Below, in pieces: positions 16,719 to 25,219 of a stretch of DNA of 64,000 bases (within the stretch, counting starts at the first letter, position 1; the number at the start of each line of letters is the position of its first letter). Made by a program: the position numbers and the translations under genes. Under the pieces are notes generated by a model that did no database searches, had not been told where the DNA came from, and saw only the letters and a program-made list of their open reading frames with translations. Origin of the DNA: G963668655 sp963668655 (GTDB lineage: Bacteria; Myxococcota_A; SURF-8); contig CAXXPQ010000002.1 of NCBI GenBank assembly GCA_963668655.2, forward strand, positions 744,001-808,000. Reading direction: 5' to 3'.

Positions 16719-17360
16719 TTACACAAGCGCCTTTTCAAGGCGCGCAAAAACTTCATCGAACGTGCCGATTCCTTCCACTTCGCGAACCAGGCCCCGCTCT
16801 TTGTAGTATTCGATCAGCGGCTTGGTCTGTTTGTGATATTCCGACAGACGTTTGCCGATGGATTCCTCGTTGTCGTCGGAGCGCTGGTAAACCTCTCCGC
16901 CGCATTTATCGCACACGCCGTCCTGCTTGGGCGGCTTGAACATGACGTGGAATTCCTCGCCGCAGGCCTTGCAGACGCGGCGTCCGGTCAGGCGTTTCAT
17001 CAGTTCCTCGTCCGGAACGATCAGGGCCGCCACATGGTTCAGCTTCCGGCCGCTTTTCTCAAGAACCTCGCCCAGTGCGTCCGCCTGGGGAATGGTGCGC
17101 GGGAAACCGTCCAGAAGGAAACCGCCCTTGCAGTCGTCGGCGGCCAGCCGGTCCGCCACGATGCCCACGACCACTTCATCGGGCACCAACTCGCCCTTGT
17201 CCATGTATTCCTTGGCCTTTTTGCCCATCTCCGTGCCTTCCTTGACGGCGGCTCGGAAGATTTCGCCGGTAGAAATCTGCGGAACGTTGAACTTGCCGAT
17301 AACGCGCTTGGCCTGGGTTCCTTTTCCCGCTCCCGGAGGTCCTAGAAAAATCATGTTCAT
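16719..17360 (-). CDS. adk: Adenylate kinase with zinc-type LID
   Basis: 213 residues. ATP + AMP to 2 ADP. P-loop GPPGAGKGT at residues 7-15, AMP-binding FLLDGFPRTIPQA, and a long LID domain with four Cys (CKAC and CDKC, residues about 130-155) in the structural-zinc arrangement. 39 bp after secY and 6 bp before map. Confidence 0.97.
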   Translation of the reverse strand: MNMIFLGPPGAGKGTQAKRVIGKFNVPQISTGEIFRAAVKEGTEMGKKAKEYMDKGELVPDEVVVGIVADRLAADDCKGGFLLDGFPRTIPQADALGEVLEKSGRKLNHVAALIVPDEELMKRLTGRRVCKACGEEFHVMFKPPKQDGVCDKCGGEVYQRSDDNEESIGKRLSEYHKQTKPLIEYYKERGLVREVEGIGTFDEVFARLEKALV

Positions 17361-17399
17361 GGGTCGTTTCCTTTCCTCGTCTCGCTTCGATATTCAGCT

Positions 17400-18719
17400 T
17401 CAGCGGCCGCGCCGTCCACGAATCCGGGGCCCCTTGGCTCCCGTGAAGCCGTCGTAATGGCGCGTAATCAGATGCGACTCGATCTGGCTGACGGTATCCA
17501 GGGCGACGCCCACCACGATCAACAGCGCCGTGCCGCCGAAATAGAAAGGCACGTTCATCTGTTGTTGCAGCACCATGGGCATCACGCAGATGGCGGCCAG
17601 GTAGATGGCGCCCACCACGGTGATACGGGTCAGCACGGTATCGATGTATTCCGCCGTCTTCTTTCCCGGCCGGATGCCGGGAATATAGCCGCCGTTTTTC
17701 TTCATGTTGTCGGCGACGTCCATGGGATCGAACTGAACCGCCGTGTAGAAGAAGGCGAAAAAGATAATCAGGCCGACGAAAATCGAATTGTACACCCAGG
17801 ATCCCGGCGTCATCGCGTTCCGGAAAGCCTCGACCCAGGGATGGTCGATGAAGTTGGCCATGGTGGCCGGGAACATGATGATGGAGGAAGCGAAAATGGG
17901 CGGAATGACTCCGGAAGTGTTCAGTTTCAGGGGAAGATGGGTGGTCTGTCCACCGAACATTTTCCGCCCGACGACGCGCTTGGCGTACTGTACCGGAATC
18001 CGCCGCTGTCCGCGCTCCATGAAGATGATGAAGCCGATCACGAAGATCATGACGATAAGGAACACGGCCAGAACCAGGGGCGTCAACTGATCGCCGCGAA
18101 CGTAATCGAAAGTCTGCTTGACCGCCGTGGGCAGCCGCGCGATGATACCACCGAAAATGATGAGCGAAATGCCGTTTCCGATGCCTTTTTCGGTGATCTG
18201 CTCGCCCAGCCACATCAGGAAGGCCGTTCCCGCCGTGAGAGACAGCACCGTCATGATACGGAATCCCCACCCGGCAAGATCCGGATCGACCACCGTCTGC
18301 GTTCCGACTTTCACGGATTCCAGCCAGACGGCGATACCGAAACTCTGCAAGGAGGAAAGCAGCACCGTTCCGTAACGGGTGTACTGGGTGATTTTGCGCC
18401 TGCCGGCCTCGCCTTCCTTCTTCAACTGCCCCAGATACGGCCAGACGACCGTGAGAAGTTGCAGAATAATGGAGGACGAAATGTAGGGCATGATACCCAG
18501 CGCGAACACGGACACCTGCTCCATGGCACCGCCGGTGAACATATTGAAAAGGCCGAAAAGGCCGCCGGCGCTCCCCAGGAATTCGGACATGATGACACGG
18601 TTCACGCCCGGTGTCGTGATGAAGATGCCAAGTCTGAAAACGGCAAGAAGCGCCAGGGTGAAAAAGATGCGCCGTTTCAGTTCGGGAATCTTCGCGATAT
18701 TTGAAAACTGAGTCGCCAC
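17400..18719 (-). CDS. secY: Protein translocase subunit SecY
   Basis: 439 residues, ten predicted membrane segments. Forms the SecYEG protein-conducting channel. Recognisable: an N-terminal FSNIAKIPELKRRIFFTLA segment, PYISSSIILQLLT in TM2, and the YTRYGTVLLSS and NSGVIPPIFASS-type motifs. The GTG start directly abuts the TAA stop of rplO (TAA-GTG), which predicts translational coupling. SecE is encoded separately at 44683. Confidence 0.97.
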   Translation of the reverse strand: MATQFSNIAKIPELKRRIFFTLALLAVFRLGIFITTPGVNRVIMSEFLGSAGGLFGLFNMFTGGAMEQVSVFALGIMPYISSSIILQLLTVVWPYLGQLKKEGEAGRRKITQYTRYGTVLLSSLQSFGIAVWLESVKVGTQTVVDPDLAGWGFRIMTVLSLTAGTAFLMWLGEQITEKGIGNGISLIIFGGIIARLPTAVKQTFDYVRGDQLTPLVLAVFLIVMIFVIGFIIFMERGQRRIPVQYAKRVVGRKMFGGQTTHLPLKLNTSGVIPPIFASSIIMFPATMANFIDHPWVEAFRNAMTPGSWVYNSIFVGLIIFFAFFYTAVQFDPMDVADNMKKNGGYIPGIRPGKKTAEYIDTVLTRITVVGAIYLAAICVMPMVLQQQMNVPFYFGGTALLIVVGVALDTVSQIESHLITRHYDGFTGAKGPRIRGRRGR

Positions 18720-19394
18720 TTAGCCGATCTCCTCGATTTTCCCGCCCGTAACCTTGATGGCCCTGCGGGCTGAAGCGGAAATTTCAGCGACACGGAAGGT
18801 TCTAGCGTCTTTCAGAATCCCCCGTTTCACCAGCTTGAATCTCTTCACTTCTTCCGGAATCAGGCCGACTTTTCGCAGTTGTTCCTCATCGATGACGCCC
18901 GCCTGAATTTTGCGCGCCGCCTTCGCCACGTCCACGTGGTAAATCGGCGTCTCCGGGTCGATCAGTTCGATCGTCCCACCGGCTTCCTCTATCTTCTTCC
19001 GGGCGCCCTTGGTCACCTTCTGGACGCGAAGGGTGACGGCCTTCTCGATCTCGCCGGTTCCGATGATCTTTACGCCATCCAGCCCCGACCGGGCGATTCC
19101 CGCCTCGACCAGAATGGAGGAATCAATGACATCCGCCTCGATCTTTCCCAGATCGCTCAGTTTCACTTCCGCGAATTCCTTGCGGAAAATGTTCGTGAAA
19201 CCGAATTTGGGGATGCGCCGATAGTAGGGCATCTGTCCACCCTCGAAGCCGGGGCGAACGCCGCCGCCGGATCGGGCGTTCTGACCCTTGTGACCCTTTC
19301 CGGCCGTTTTTCCCCAGCCGGAAGCATGACCACGCCCGATACGTTTTCTGTCTTTACGAGCGCCTTTCGGCGCGCGAATGTCCTGCAAATTCAT
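18720..19394 (-). CDS. rplO: 50S ribosomal protein L15 with duplicated C-terminal module
   Basis: 224 residues, against roughly 145-150 for typical L15. The N-terminal RNA-binding extension is normal (GRGHASGWGKTAGKGHKGQ, GFEGGQMPYYRRIPKFGF). Residues about 74-145 form the usual L15/L18e-like globular module ending KKIEEAGGTIELI. Residues about 151-223 repeat the same module: HVDVAKAARKIQAGVI, LRKVGLIPEEVKRFKLV, then FRVAEISASARRAIKVTGGK. This looks like a tandem internal duplication. It lies between rpmD and secY; its stop abuts the secY start. Confidence 0.93.
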   Translation of the reverse strand: MNLQDIRAPKGARKDRKRIGRGHASGWGKTAGKGHKGQNARSGGGVRPGFEGGQMPYYRRIPKFGFTNIFRKEFAEVKLSDLGKIEADVIDSSILVEAGIARSGLDGVKIIGTGEIEKAVTLRVQKVTKGARKKIEEAGGTIELIDPETPIYHVDVAKAARKIQAGVIDEEQLRKVGLIPEEVKRFKLVKRGILKDARTFRVAEISASARRAIKVTGGKIEEIG

Positions 19395-19411
19395 CGTTCC
19401 ATCCCCATGGG

Positions 19412-19642
19412 CTAGGCGTTATTCCTGTTTGCGCGACTTCTGGCCGAAGGGGTAGGAACCTCCTCCGTCTCCGCCACGTCCACAAGATGGTTCACTTTGG
19501 TAATCATACCCCGGATAATCGGCGTGTCCGGCCGTACCACGGTCTGATGCATTTTTTTCAACCCCAGGCCCAGCATGACGCCACGCTGATGCTTGTTTCT
19601 TCCGATGACGCTTCGGACCTGTGTAATCTTAAGGTTGGCCAT
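19412..19642 (-). CDS. rpmD: 50S ribosomal protein L30
   Basis: 76 residues. The core KITQVRSVIGRNKHQRGVML, with GLGLKKMHQTVVRPDTPIIR, matches L30. A Ser/Arg/Asn-rich tail of about 16 residues (PTPSARSRANRNNA) exceeds the usual ~60-residue length. 19 bp after rpsE and 17 bp before rplO. Confidence 0.95.
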   Translation of the reverse strand: MANLKITQVRSVIGRNKHQRGVMLGLGLKKMHQTVVRPDTPIIRGMITKVNHLVDVAETEEVPTPSARSRANRNNA

Positions 19643-19661
19643 GCCTCGATCTCCTTACCCG

Positions 19662-20183
19662 CTATGCCGGAGGCTGCTCTTTGCCGAGCCGCCGGGCGAA
19701 TTGCTGCTCGGTGACAAGCCGGGTCAGCCCGTCCATGGTCGCGCGAACGACGTTGTGGGGGTTTCGCGAACCGATGATCTTGGACAGGATGTTCGGAATG
19801 CCCGCCGATTCGATGATGGCGCGGACCGTTCCGCCGGCGATGATTCCGGTACCGGGAGCCGCGGGCCGAAGCACCACTCTCGCCGAACCGTACCGACCGA
19901 TGATCTCGTGCGGAATCGTCTCTTTCACGATGGGAATCTTCACCATGGAGCGCTTGGCGGACTCGCTGGCCTTCCGGATCGCTTCCGGTACTTCCTTGGC
20001 CTTCCCTTTGCCGACTCCCACGTTCCCGGCGCCGTCACCGACGACGACCAGGGCGCCGAAACTGAAATTCCGACCGCCTTTGACGACCTTCGCCACGCGG
20101 TTGACGTGTATGGTCCGCTCGTCGAACTCTTCCTCGGTACGGTCAGCGCCTTCCCGTTTCCTGGAAAATCTATCGTTTGCCAC
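19662..20183 (-). CDS. rpsE: 30S ribosomal protein S5
   Basis: 173 residues. The double-stranded RNA-binding fold includes VVKGGRNFSFGALVVVGDG, GKAKEVPEAIRKA, and LRPAAPGTGIIAGGTVRAI. The GGRNF and RPA regions, sites of classic spectinomycin or ram changes, look wild-type. 24 bp after rplR. Confidence 0.97.
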   Translation of the reverse strand: MANDRFSRKREGADRTEEEFDERTIHVNRVAKVVKGGRNFSFGALVVVGDGAGNVGVGKGKAKEVPEAIRKASESAKRSMVKIPIVKETIPHEIIGRYGSARVVLRPAAPGTGIIAGGTVRAIIESAGIPNILSKIIGSRNPHNVVRATMDGLTRLVTEQQFARRLGKEQPPA

Positions 20184-20207
20184 GAATGCCTCCTTTGTGC
20201 CGGCCGT

Positions 20208-20675
20208 TTAGAAACTCAAGCCGGCTTTGCGGGCCGCCTCGGCCAGGCTTTTCACCCGCCCGTGATACTTGTATCCGTTTCGGTCGAAAACGACCTTTTC
20301 GATCTTCTTGTCCTTGCACAGGGAAGCCACCGCTTCTCCCACCCGCCCGGCGATCAGGATGTTCTTGCTGGGGGGACGTTTGGGAGCTTTCGGCTTCCCT
20401 TTCTTGGCCTTCTTTCCATCCTCGGCGGCTTCCGCTTTGGGTTCCGCGGGAGGCTCCGGAACGGCGTTCCGGATTTGGGAAATATCCTCTTTAAGATTCT
20501 TGTCCAGCGAAGAGGCGGAAACCAGCGTCTGGCCGCTTTCGTCGTCGATCACCTGGACGTAAATCTGCTGCTGACTGCGAAAAACGGTCATGCGAGGGCG
20601 CTCGGGCGTTCCCTGAACCCGTCGGCGTACCCGGCCTTTTCTCGCCTGTCTCTGAATCACTTTTCCACTTGGCAT
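20208..20675 (-). CDS. rplR: 50S ribosomal protein L18 with Lys/Ala/Pro insertion
   Basis: 155 residues, against about 115-120 usually. Normal L18 segments flank an insertion: RKGRVRRRVQGTPERPRMTV and LVSASSLDKNLK on the N-terminal side, KIEKVVFDRNGYKYHGRVKS and LAEAARKAGLSF on the C-terminal side. Residues about 68-104 are a low-complexity Pro/Ala/Glu/Lys stretch (PAEPKAEAAEDGKKAKKG) absent from ordinary L18. L18 binds 5S rRNA. The reading frame is intact across the insertion. Confidence 0.95.
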   Translation of the reverse strand: MPSGKVIQRQARKGRVRRRVQGTPERPRMTVFRSQQQIYVQVIDDESGQTLVSASSLDKNLKEDISQIRNAVPEPPAEPKAEAAEDGKKAKKGKPKAPKRPPSKNILIAGRVGEAVASLCKDKKIEKVVFDRNGYKYHGRVKSLAEAARKAGLSF

Positions 20676-20711
20676 CGGTTTGCTCCCTGAACCAGGATGA
20701 CGCGCTTCGTA

Positions 20712-21254
20712 TTATTTGGAAGCGGCCTTGCCTGCTTTCCGTCGGATCGTCTCTTCGGTATACTTGACGCCTTTGCCTTTGTAGGGCTCGGGCGGCCGGA
20801 GCGAACGAATATTCGCCGCCGTCTGGCCAATCAACTGCTTGTCGAATCCCTTCAAAACGATGTGATTCGTTTTGGCGTCCACTTCCGCCGTAATCCCCTG
20901 GGGCAGCGGGAAATCGATGGGATGGGAGTATCCGAGTTGGAACAGGATGGAGTTGTTCCCCAGTTCGGCGCGATACCCCACGCCGACGATATCCAGTTCG
21001 CGCTTGAATCCCTCCGAAACACCCGTGACGTGGTTCGACAGAAGGCTGCGATAGAGTCCGTGGTACGCACGGGATTGACGCGTTTCGTCCTTCGCCTCGC
21101 AAAGAACCTGCCCATCCTCGATCTTCACGATGACGGAACCCTTCATGTCCTGTTCCATCTCGCCGAGCGGTCCCTTGATCCGGACGATATCTCCATCGAT
21201 CTTGACATCCACCTTGTCGGGGATGGGAATCGGGAGTTTTCCAATTCTAGACAT
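20712..21254 (-). CDS. rplF: 50S ribosomal protein L6
   Basis: 180 residues. MSRIGKLPIPIPDKVDVKID, then GPLGEM, and the C-terminal rRNA-binding RPPEPYKGKGVKY motif. L6 sits near the sarcin-ricin loop. 22 bp after rpsH, 36 bp before rplR. Confidence 0.98.
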   Translation of the reverse strand: MSRIGKLPIPIPDKVDVKIDGDIVRIKGPLGEMEQDMKGSVIVKIEDGQVLCEAKDETRQSRAYHGLYRSLLSNHVTGVSEGFKRELDIVGVGYRAELGNNSILFQLGYSHPIDFPLPQGITAEVDAKTNHIVLKGFDKQLIGQTAANIRSLRPPEPYKGKGVKYTEETIRRKAGKAASK

Positions 21255-21276
21255 TGCTATACCCTTCCCGGCAAAA

Positions 21277-21675
21277 TTACCAGACCGTGCAGATCAGTTC
21301 TCCACCGATCCTCTGTTTCCTGGCATCCACATCGGTCATCAGTCCCCGCGAAGTGGAAAGAATGGCGGTTCCCATTCCGTTTCTCACTCGGGGAATCGTG
21401 TCGTGTCGGACGTATCGGCGCAGGCCGGGACGGCTGACTCTCTGGATTCCAAGGATAACCGGAGACCGGTCTTCCTGATACTTCATGCTGATGACGATCT
21501 CATCGTGCTTTCCGCTTGTATCCACGGAAAACCCCTTGATATAGCCCTCATCCTTCAAAATGGAAAGAATGCGGGTCTTCATCTTGGACGATGGGCATCG
21601 CAATTGCTCCAAGCCGGCCATATTCGCGTTTCGAATCCGCGTCAGCAGATCGGCAATGGGATCGGTCATCGTCAT
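21277..21675 (-). CDS. rpsH: 30S ribosomal protein S8
   Basis: 132 residues. TDPIADLLTRIRNAN at the N-terminus, with SRPGLRRYV, and GMGTAILSTSRGLMTD at the C-terminal RNA-binding region. The first ATG (21675) is preferred to the ATG two codons later because GAGG lies about 9 bp upstream of it. S8 binds helix 21 of 16S rRNA and regulates the spc operon in E. coli. Confidence 0.97.
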   Translation of the reverse strand: MTMTDPIADLLTRIRNANMAGLEQLRCPSSKMKTRILSILKDEGYIKGFSVDTSGKHDEIVISMKYQEDRSPVILGIQRVSRPGLRRYVRHDTIPRVRNGMGTAILSTSRGLMTDVDARKQRIGGELICTVW

Positions 21676-21719
21676 TTTTCATATCCTCGCTGGTTGACGG
21701 CGTTATCGTATTCCGATGA

Positions 21720-21905
21720 TTACCAACTCGCCTTGGTTACACCGGGAATGAGTCCATAAGATGCATTGTCCCGCAGGCAGATACGACACATACCGAACTT
21801 GCGGTAATAGGCCCGGGGACGACCGCAGAGCGGGCATCGGTTGTAACTCCTCACCTTGAATTTCGGTTTCTTAATCGCCTTGACTTTCAAGCTTGTTTTG
21901 GCCAA
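21720..21905 (-). CDS. rpsZ: 30S ribosomal protein S14, type Z (zinc)
   Basis: 61 residues, the short zinc-binding S14 type. Four Cys in CPLCGRP and FGMCRICLRD coordinate zinc, and the C-terminus ends in GLIPGVTKASW as usual. Position between rplE and rpsH is canonical. Confidence 0.97.
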   Translation of the reverse strand: MAKTSLKVKAIKKPKFKVRSYNRCPLCGRPRAYYRKFGMCRICLRDNASYGLIPGVTKASW

Positions 21906-21930
21906 TTCGAACCTCCTGTTCGGCTACCGT

Positions 21931-22470
21931 TTAGTGTCTGAACGGCATTCCAAAATGCTTCAACAAGGACCGGGACTCCTCATCGCTTTTCGCCGAGGTG
22001 ACGATGGTGATGTTCAGCCCCTTGATCTTGTCGATTTTATCGTAATCGATCTCCGGAAAGATGATTTCCTCTCGGATTCCAAGACTATAATTTCCCCTGC
22101 CGTCGAAGGCCTTCTGGCTGACGCCCTTGAAGTCGCGCACGCGGGGCAGCGCCACGTTCACGAGCCGATCCAGGAATTCGTACATCCGGTCTCCGCGAAG
22201 GGTGACCTTGGCGCCGATCTTCATGCCCTCACGAAGCTTGAACTGGGCGATGGACTTGCGCGCCTTGGTGACCACCGGGGCCTGCCCGGTAATCATGCGC
22301 AGTTCATCCACGGCACCTTCCATCATTTTGGGATTCGTGATCGCCTCACCGAGGCCCATGTTGACCACGATTTTCTGCAATCTGGGAACGGCCATCTTGT
22401 TTTTATAGCCGAATTCCGTCTGCAAGGCCGGGACGATCGTGTCCACGTATTGTTGCAACAGCCGAGCCAT
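21931..22470 (-). CDS. rplE: 50S ribosomal protein L5
   Basis: 179 residues from the ATG at 22470. An ATG two codons upstream (22476) directly abuts AGGAGG with no spacing, whereas the 22470 ATG has the ideal 6 bp, so the later start is chosen. Motifs: MAVPRLQKIVVNMGLGEA, ARKSIAQFKLREGMKIGAKV and GRGNYSLGIREEIIFPEI. L5 binds 5S rRNA and contacts the 30S head. Confidence 0.97.
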   Translation of the reverse strand: MARLLQQYVDTIVPALQTEFGYKNKMAVPRLQKIVVNMGLGEAITNPKMMEGAVDELRMITGQAPVVTKARKSIAQFKLREGMKIGAKVTLRGDRMYEFLDRLVNVALPRVRDFKGVSQKAFDGRGNYSLGIREEIIFPEIDYDKIDKIKGLNITIVTSAKSDEESRSLLKHFGMPFRH

Positions 22471-22484
22471 GTCCATCCTCCTGC

Positions 22485-22808
22485 TTATTCGAACACTTCG
22501 CCGGTACGGGCGCAGCGACGCATGACTTTGCCGTTATCCAGCACATGCCGTTTGGCCCGTGTGGGCTTTCCATCCGCCGGGCTGATGAGACGCACGTTGG
22601 AAACATCCATGGGGGCTTCCTTCTCGATGATCCCGCCCGTGGGATACTTCTGGTTCGGCTTTTGATGCCGCTTGACCATGTTCAGCCGCTCCACGACGAC
22701 CTTGTTCTTTTTCGCGACCGTGTAGAGCACCTTGCCGCGCTGGCCCTTGTCGGAACCGGCGATGATTTCCACGGTGTCGCCCTTTTTTACATGAAGAGAC
22801 TTCTTCAT
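22485..22808 (-). CDS. rplX: 50S ribosomal protein L24
   Basis: 107 residues. KOW-domain start HVKKGDTVEIIAGSDKGQRG and VVVERLNMVKRHQKP. L24 initiates 50S assembly. 23 bp after rplN and 14 bp before rplE. Confidence 0.97.
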   Translation of the reverse strand: MKKSLHVKKGDTVEIIAGSDKGQRGKVLYTVAKKNKVVVERLNMVKRHQKPNQKYPTGGIIEKEAPMDVSNVRLISPADGKPTRAKRHVLDNGKVMRRCARTGEVFE

Positions 22809-22831
22809 CTCTCAATCCTTCTATCCACCCG

Positions 22832-23200
22832 TTACAGAACTTCCGGGGCTAAAGAAACGATTTTCATGAAACGCTTGGCCCGGAGTTCCCGAGCGACCGG
22901 TCCGAAAATGCGCGTTCCAATGGGTTCCCGCTGCGCGTTGATCAGAACGGCGGAATTGGTATCGAATTTCAGATACGTTCCGTTGGGCCTGGCGATTTCC
23001 TTCGCCGTCCGGACGATGACCGCCTTCACGATGTCGCCCTTCTTGACTTTGGAGTTCGGCATGGCTTCCTTCACGGAGGCGACGATCACGTCTCCGATGT
23101 GGGCGTATTTACGCTTCGAACCGCCGAGCACCTTGATGCACTGTATCCGCTTGGCGCCTGAATTGTCCGCGATGTCCAATCTTGTTTGCATCTGGATCAT
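22832..23200 (-). CDS. rplN: 50S ribosomal protein L14
   Basis: 122 residues. MIQMQTRLDIADNSGAKRIQ at the N-terminus, GDVIVASVKEAMPNSKVKKG in the middle and the terminal RAKRFMKIVSLAPEVL. L14 forms bridge B8 with 16S rRNA. 39 bp after rpsQ. Confidence 0.98.
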   Translation of the reverse strand: MIQMQTRLDIADNSGAKRIQCIKVLGGSKRKYAHIGDVIVASVKEAMPNSKVKKGDIVKAVIVRTAKEIARPNGTYLKFDTNSAVLINAQREPIGTRIFGPVARELRAKRFMKIVSLAPEVL

Positions 23201-23239
23201 GGCTCATCTCCGCTTCTTCCGAGAAAAAAGGCGATCGCT

Positions 23240-23497
23240 TTACAGCGCCTTCTTGGTGATTTCCTTGACACGCCAACGTTTGGTCTTCGACAAAGGCCGA
23301 GTCTCCTGCAGAATGACCTCGTCTCCCGCGTTGCATTCGTTGCGCTCGTCATGGGCCGTATACCGCTTGCTGGACGAGATATATTTCTTGAACAGCGGGT
23401 GCTTGAAGCGACGGATAACCTTCACGACGACGGTTTTGTCCATCTTGTCGCTGACGACGACCCCGATTCTCGTCTTCTGATGCCCTCTGGTCTGCAT
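23240..23497 (-). CDS. rpsQ: 30S ribosomal protein S17
   Basis: 85 residues. OB-fold protein with GVVVSDKMDKTVVVKV, the YTAHDERNECNAGDEV segment and RPLSKTKRWRVKEI. Binds the 5' domain of 16S rRNA. 15 bp after rpmC. Confidence 0.97.
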   Translation of the reverse strand: MQTRGHQKTRIGVVVSDKMDKTVVVKVIRRFKHPLFKKYISSSKRYTAHDERNECNAGDEVILQETRPLSKTKRWRVKEITKKAL

Positions 23498-23512
23498 CTT
23501 CGTCTACCTTCC

Positions 23513-23749
23513 TCAGTCCGCGTTTTCGATATTGGAGGCTGCGTTCGAATCGTTCAGCGACCGGATCGCACGTTCCCGGACCACCGTGTTCAGCCTGGCG
23601 ATGTCTTTTTTCATCAGTCGGAGCTTGCGATGATTTTCCAATTGCGCCGTGGCGTGCTGGAAACGAAGCCGAAACATCTGCTCCTTCAGCGAAACCAGTT
23701 CGGCGCGAAGATCGTCGTCGGATTTGCTGCGAATATCGATGGTTTTCAT
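23513..23749 (-). CDS. rpmC: 50S ribosomal protein L29
   Basis: 78 residues. Two-helix core: LRAELVSLKEQMFRLRFQHA, then TAQLENHRKLRLMKKDIARL. An extra 13-residue tail (NDSNAASNIENAD) lengthens it beyond the typical ~65. The start codon overlaps the rplP stop by 4 bp (ATGA), predicting translational coupling. Confidence 0.96.
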   Translation of the reverse strand: MKTIDIRSKSDDDLRAELVSLKEQMFRLRFQHATAQLENHRKLRLMKKDIARLNTVVRERAIRSLNDSNAASNIENAD

Positions 23750-24162
23750 AACACATCCTCCCGAACGGCAAAGCGTGTTCTCAGCGGAAGTTTGTGAGCG
23801 GCCAGACGAAACGCCTCCTTGGCCACATCGGGATCGACACCGTCCATTTCATACAACATCATTCCCGGCTTGATGACGGCCACCCATTCCTCCGGACTTC
23901 CTTTTCCCTTACCCATGCGGGTTTCGGCGGGCTTCTTGGTCAGCGGTTTGTCCGGGAAAATCCGGATCCAGATTCTTCCGCCGCGCTTGATGTAACGCGT
24001 CATGGCGATACGAGCGGCCTCGATCTGCCGAGCCGTGATATACCCTCGATCCAGCGCTTTCAATCCGTAATCCCCGAAGGACACGTCCTTTCCCTTCTGG
24101 GAGAGGCCGCGAATCTTGCCCTTCTGGATCTTGCGATGTTTAACTTTTTTCGGTGCCAGCAT
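23746..24162 (-). CDS. rplP: 50S ribosomal protein L16
   Basis: 138 residues. KVKHRKIQKGKIRGLSQKG, the RMGKGKGSPEEWVAVIKPG motif and IEAARIAMTRYIKRGGRIWI. L16 helps position tRNA in the A and P sites. Stop codon overlaps the rpmC start. Confidence 0.98.
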   Translation of the reverse strand: MLAPKKVKHRKIQKGKIRGLSQKGKDVSFGDYGLKALDRGYITARQIEAARIAMTRYIKRGGRIWIRIFPDKPLTKKPAETRMGKGKGSPEEWVAVIKPGMMLYEMDGVDPDVAKEAFRLAAHKLPLRTRFAVREDVL

Positions 24163-24198
24163 CGGAAAAGCCTTTCTTGTCTTGTAGTCCCACCCGGT

Positions 24199-24855
24199 TC
24201 AGTAAAGAAGTTTCCGGATGGACTGCTTCTCCTCGAAGATTTCGCCCTTGTACACCCATACTTTCACGCCGATGACGCCGTAGGTCGTCCGCGCCTGGGT
24301 GTACCCGTAATCGATATCCGCCCGCAGGGTATGCAAGGGAACCCGTCCCTCGTGATAGCGCTCGCTGCGCGCGATTTCCGCTCCCGCCAAGCGACCGGCG
24401 AGATTCACCTTGATTCCCTTGACGCCGAACTTCATGGCCTGGCTGATGGATTTCTTCATGGCGCGGCGATAAGCGATGCGCTTTTGAAGTTGCAGGGCGA
24501 TGGATTCGGCGATCAGCTGCGCGTCCGTCTCCGGCTTGCGGACTTCGACGATGTTGATGAAGACGTTCGAATTCACGCGCTTTTCGATCTTCCGCTTCAG
24601 TTCCTCGACACCGGCGCCGCCCTTGCCGATCACGATACCGGGACGCGCCGTGTGAATGGTCACCTTCAGCTTTCCGGGAGCGCGCTCTATCAGGATTTTC
24701 GAAATGCCGGCCGAATACAATTCCTTCTTGAGGAATCGGCGGACTTTCATATCCTCGTGGAGCCATTCGGCATAATTCTTTTCGGCAAACCACTTGCTGT
24801 TCCAAGTTTTGTTGATGCCGATGCGAAGGCCAATCGGGTTAACTTTCTGACCCAA
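24199..24855 (-). CDS. rpsC: 30S ribosomal protein S3
   Basis: 218 residues. MGQKVNPIGLRIGINKTWNS start; the KH domain carries the GXXG-type loop in RPGIVIGKGGAGVEELK; the C-terminal domain has GIKVNLAGRLAGAEIARSE and YGVIGVKVWVYKGE. S3 shapes the mRNA entry site. 19 bp after rplV. Confidence 0.98.
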   Translation of the reverse strand: MGQKVNPIGLRIGINKTWNSKWFAEKNYAEWLHEDMKVRRFLKKELYSAGISKILIERAPGKLKVTIHTARPGIVIGKGGAGVEELKRKIEKRVNSNVFINIVEVRKPETDAQLIAESIALQLQKRIAYRRAMKKSISQAMKFGVKGIKVNLAGRLAGAEIARSERYHEGRVPLHTLRADIDYGYTQARTTYGVIGVKVWVYKGEIFEEKQSIRKLLY

Positions 24856-24874
24856 AACTTACCTCCAATTCGGT

Positions 24875-25207
24875 TTAGGCTTCCTCGAGAACCACGGTAA
24901 CGTGGCTGGTTCTCTTGTTGATTCGTGTCGCGCGCCCCATGGCTCGCGGGCGGAAACGGCGCAGGGTCGGTCCCTCGTCGACGAAAATCGTCTTGACGAA
25001 CAACGTATCCACATCCACGTCACCCGCGTTGTCGGCATTCGCCACGGCGGAGTGCAGCAGCTTCGCGATGGGCTGCGCCGCGCGCCGGGGGCAGTAGTTG
25101 AGGATGTTGATGGCCTCCTCGATCTGTTTTCCCCGCACCAAATCCACCACGCGCCGAGCTTTTCTCGGAGCGATCCGCAGATATTTCAGCTTCGCCGAAA
25201 CAGACAT
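24875..25207 (-). CDS. rplV: 50S ribosomal protein L22
   Basis: 110 residues. SAKLKYLRIAPRKARRVVDL, then VKTIFVDEGPTLRRFRPRAM, with GRATRINKRTSHVTVVLEE. Its extended hairpin lines the exit tunnel, where macrolide resistance changes occur in other species; no obvious alteration here. 12 bp after rpsS. Confidence 0.98.
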   Translation of the reverse strand: MSVSAKLKYLRIAPRKARRVVDLVRGKQIEEAINILNYCPRRAAQPIAKLLHSAVANADNAGDVDVDTLFVKTIFVDEGPTLRRFRPRAMGRATRINKRTSHVTVVLEEA

Positions 25208-25219
25208 GATAGCTTCCCC

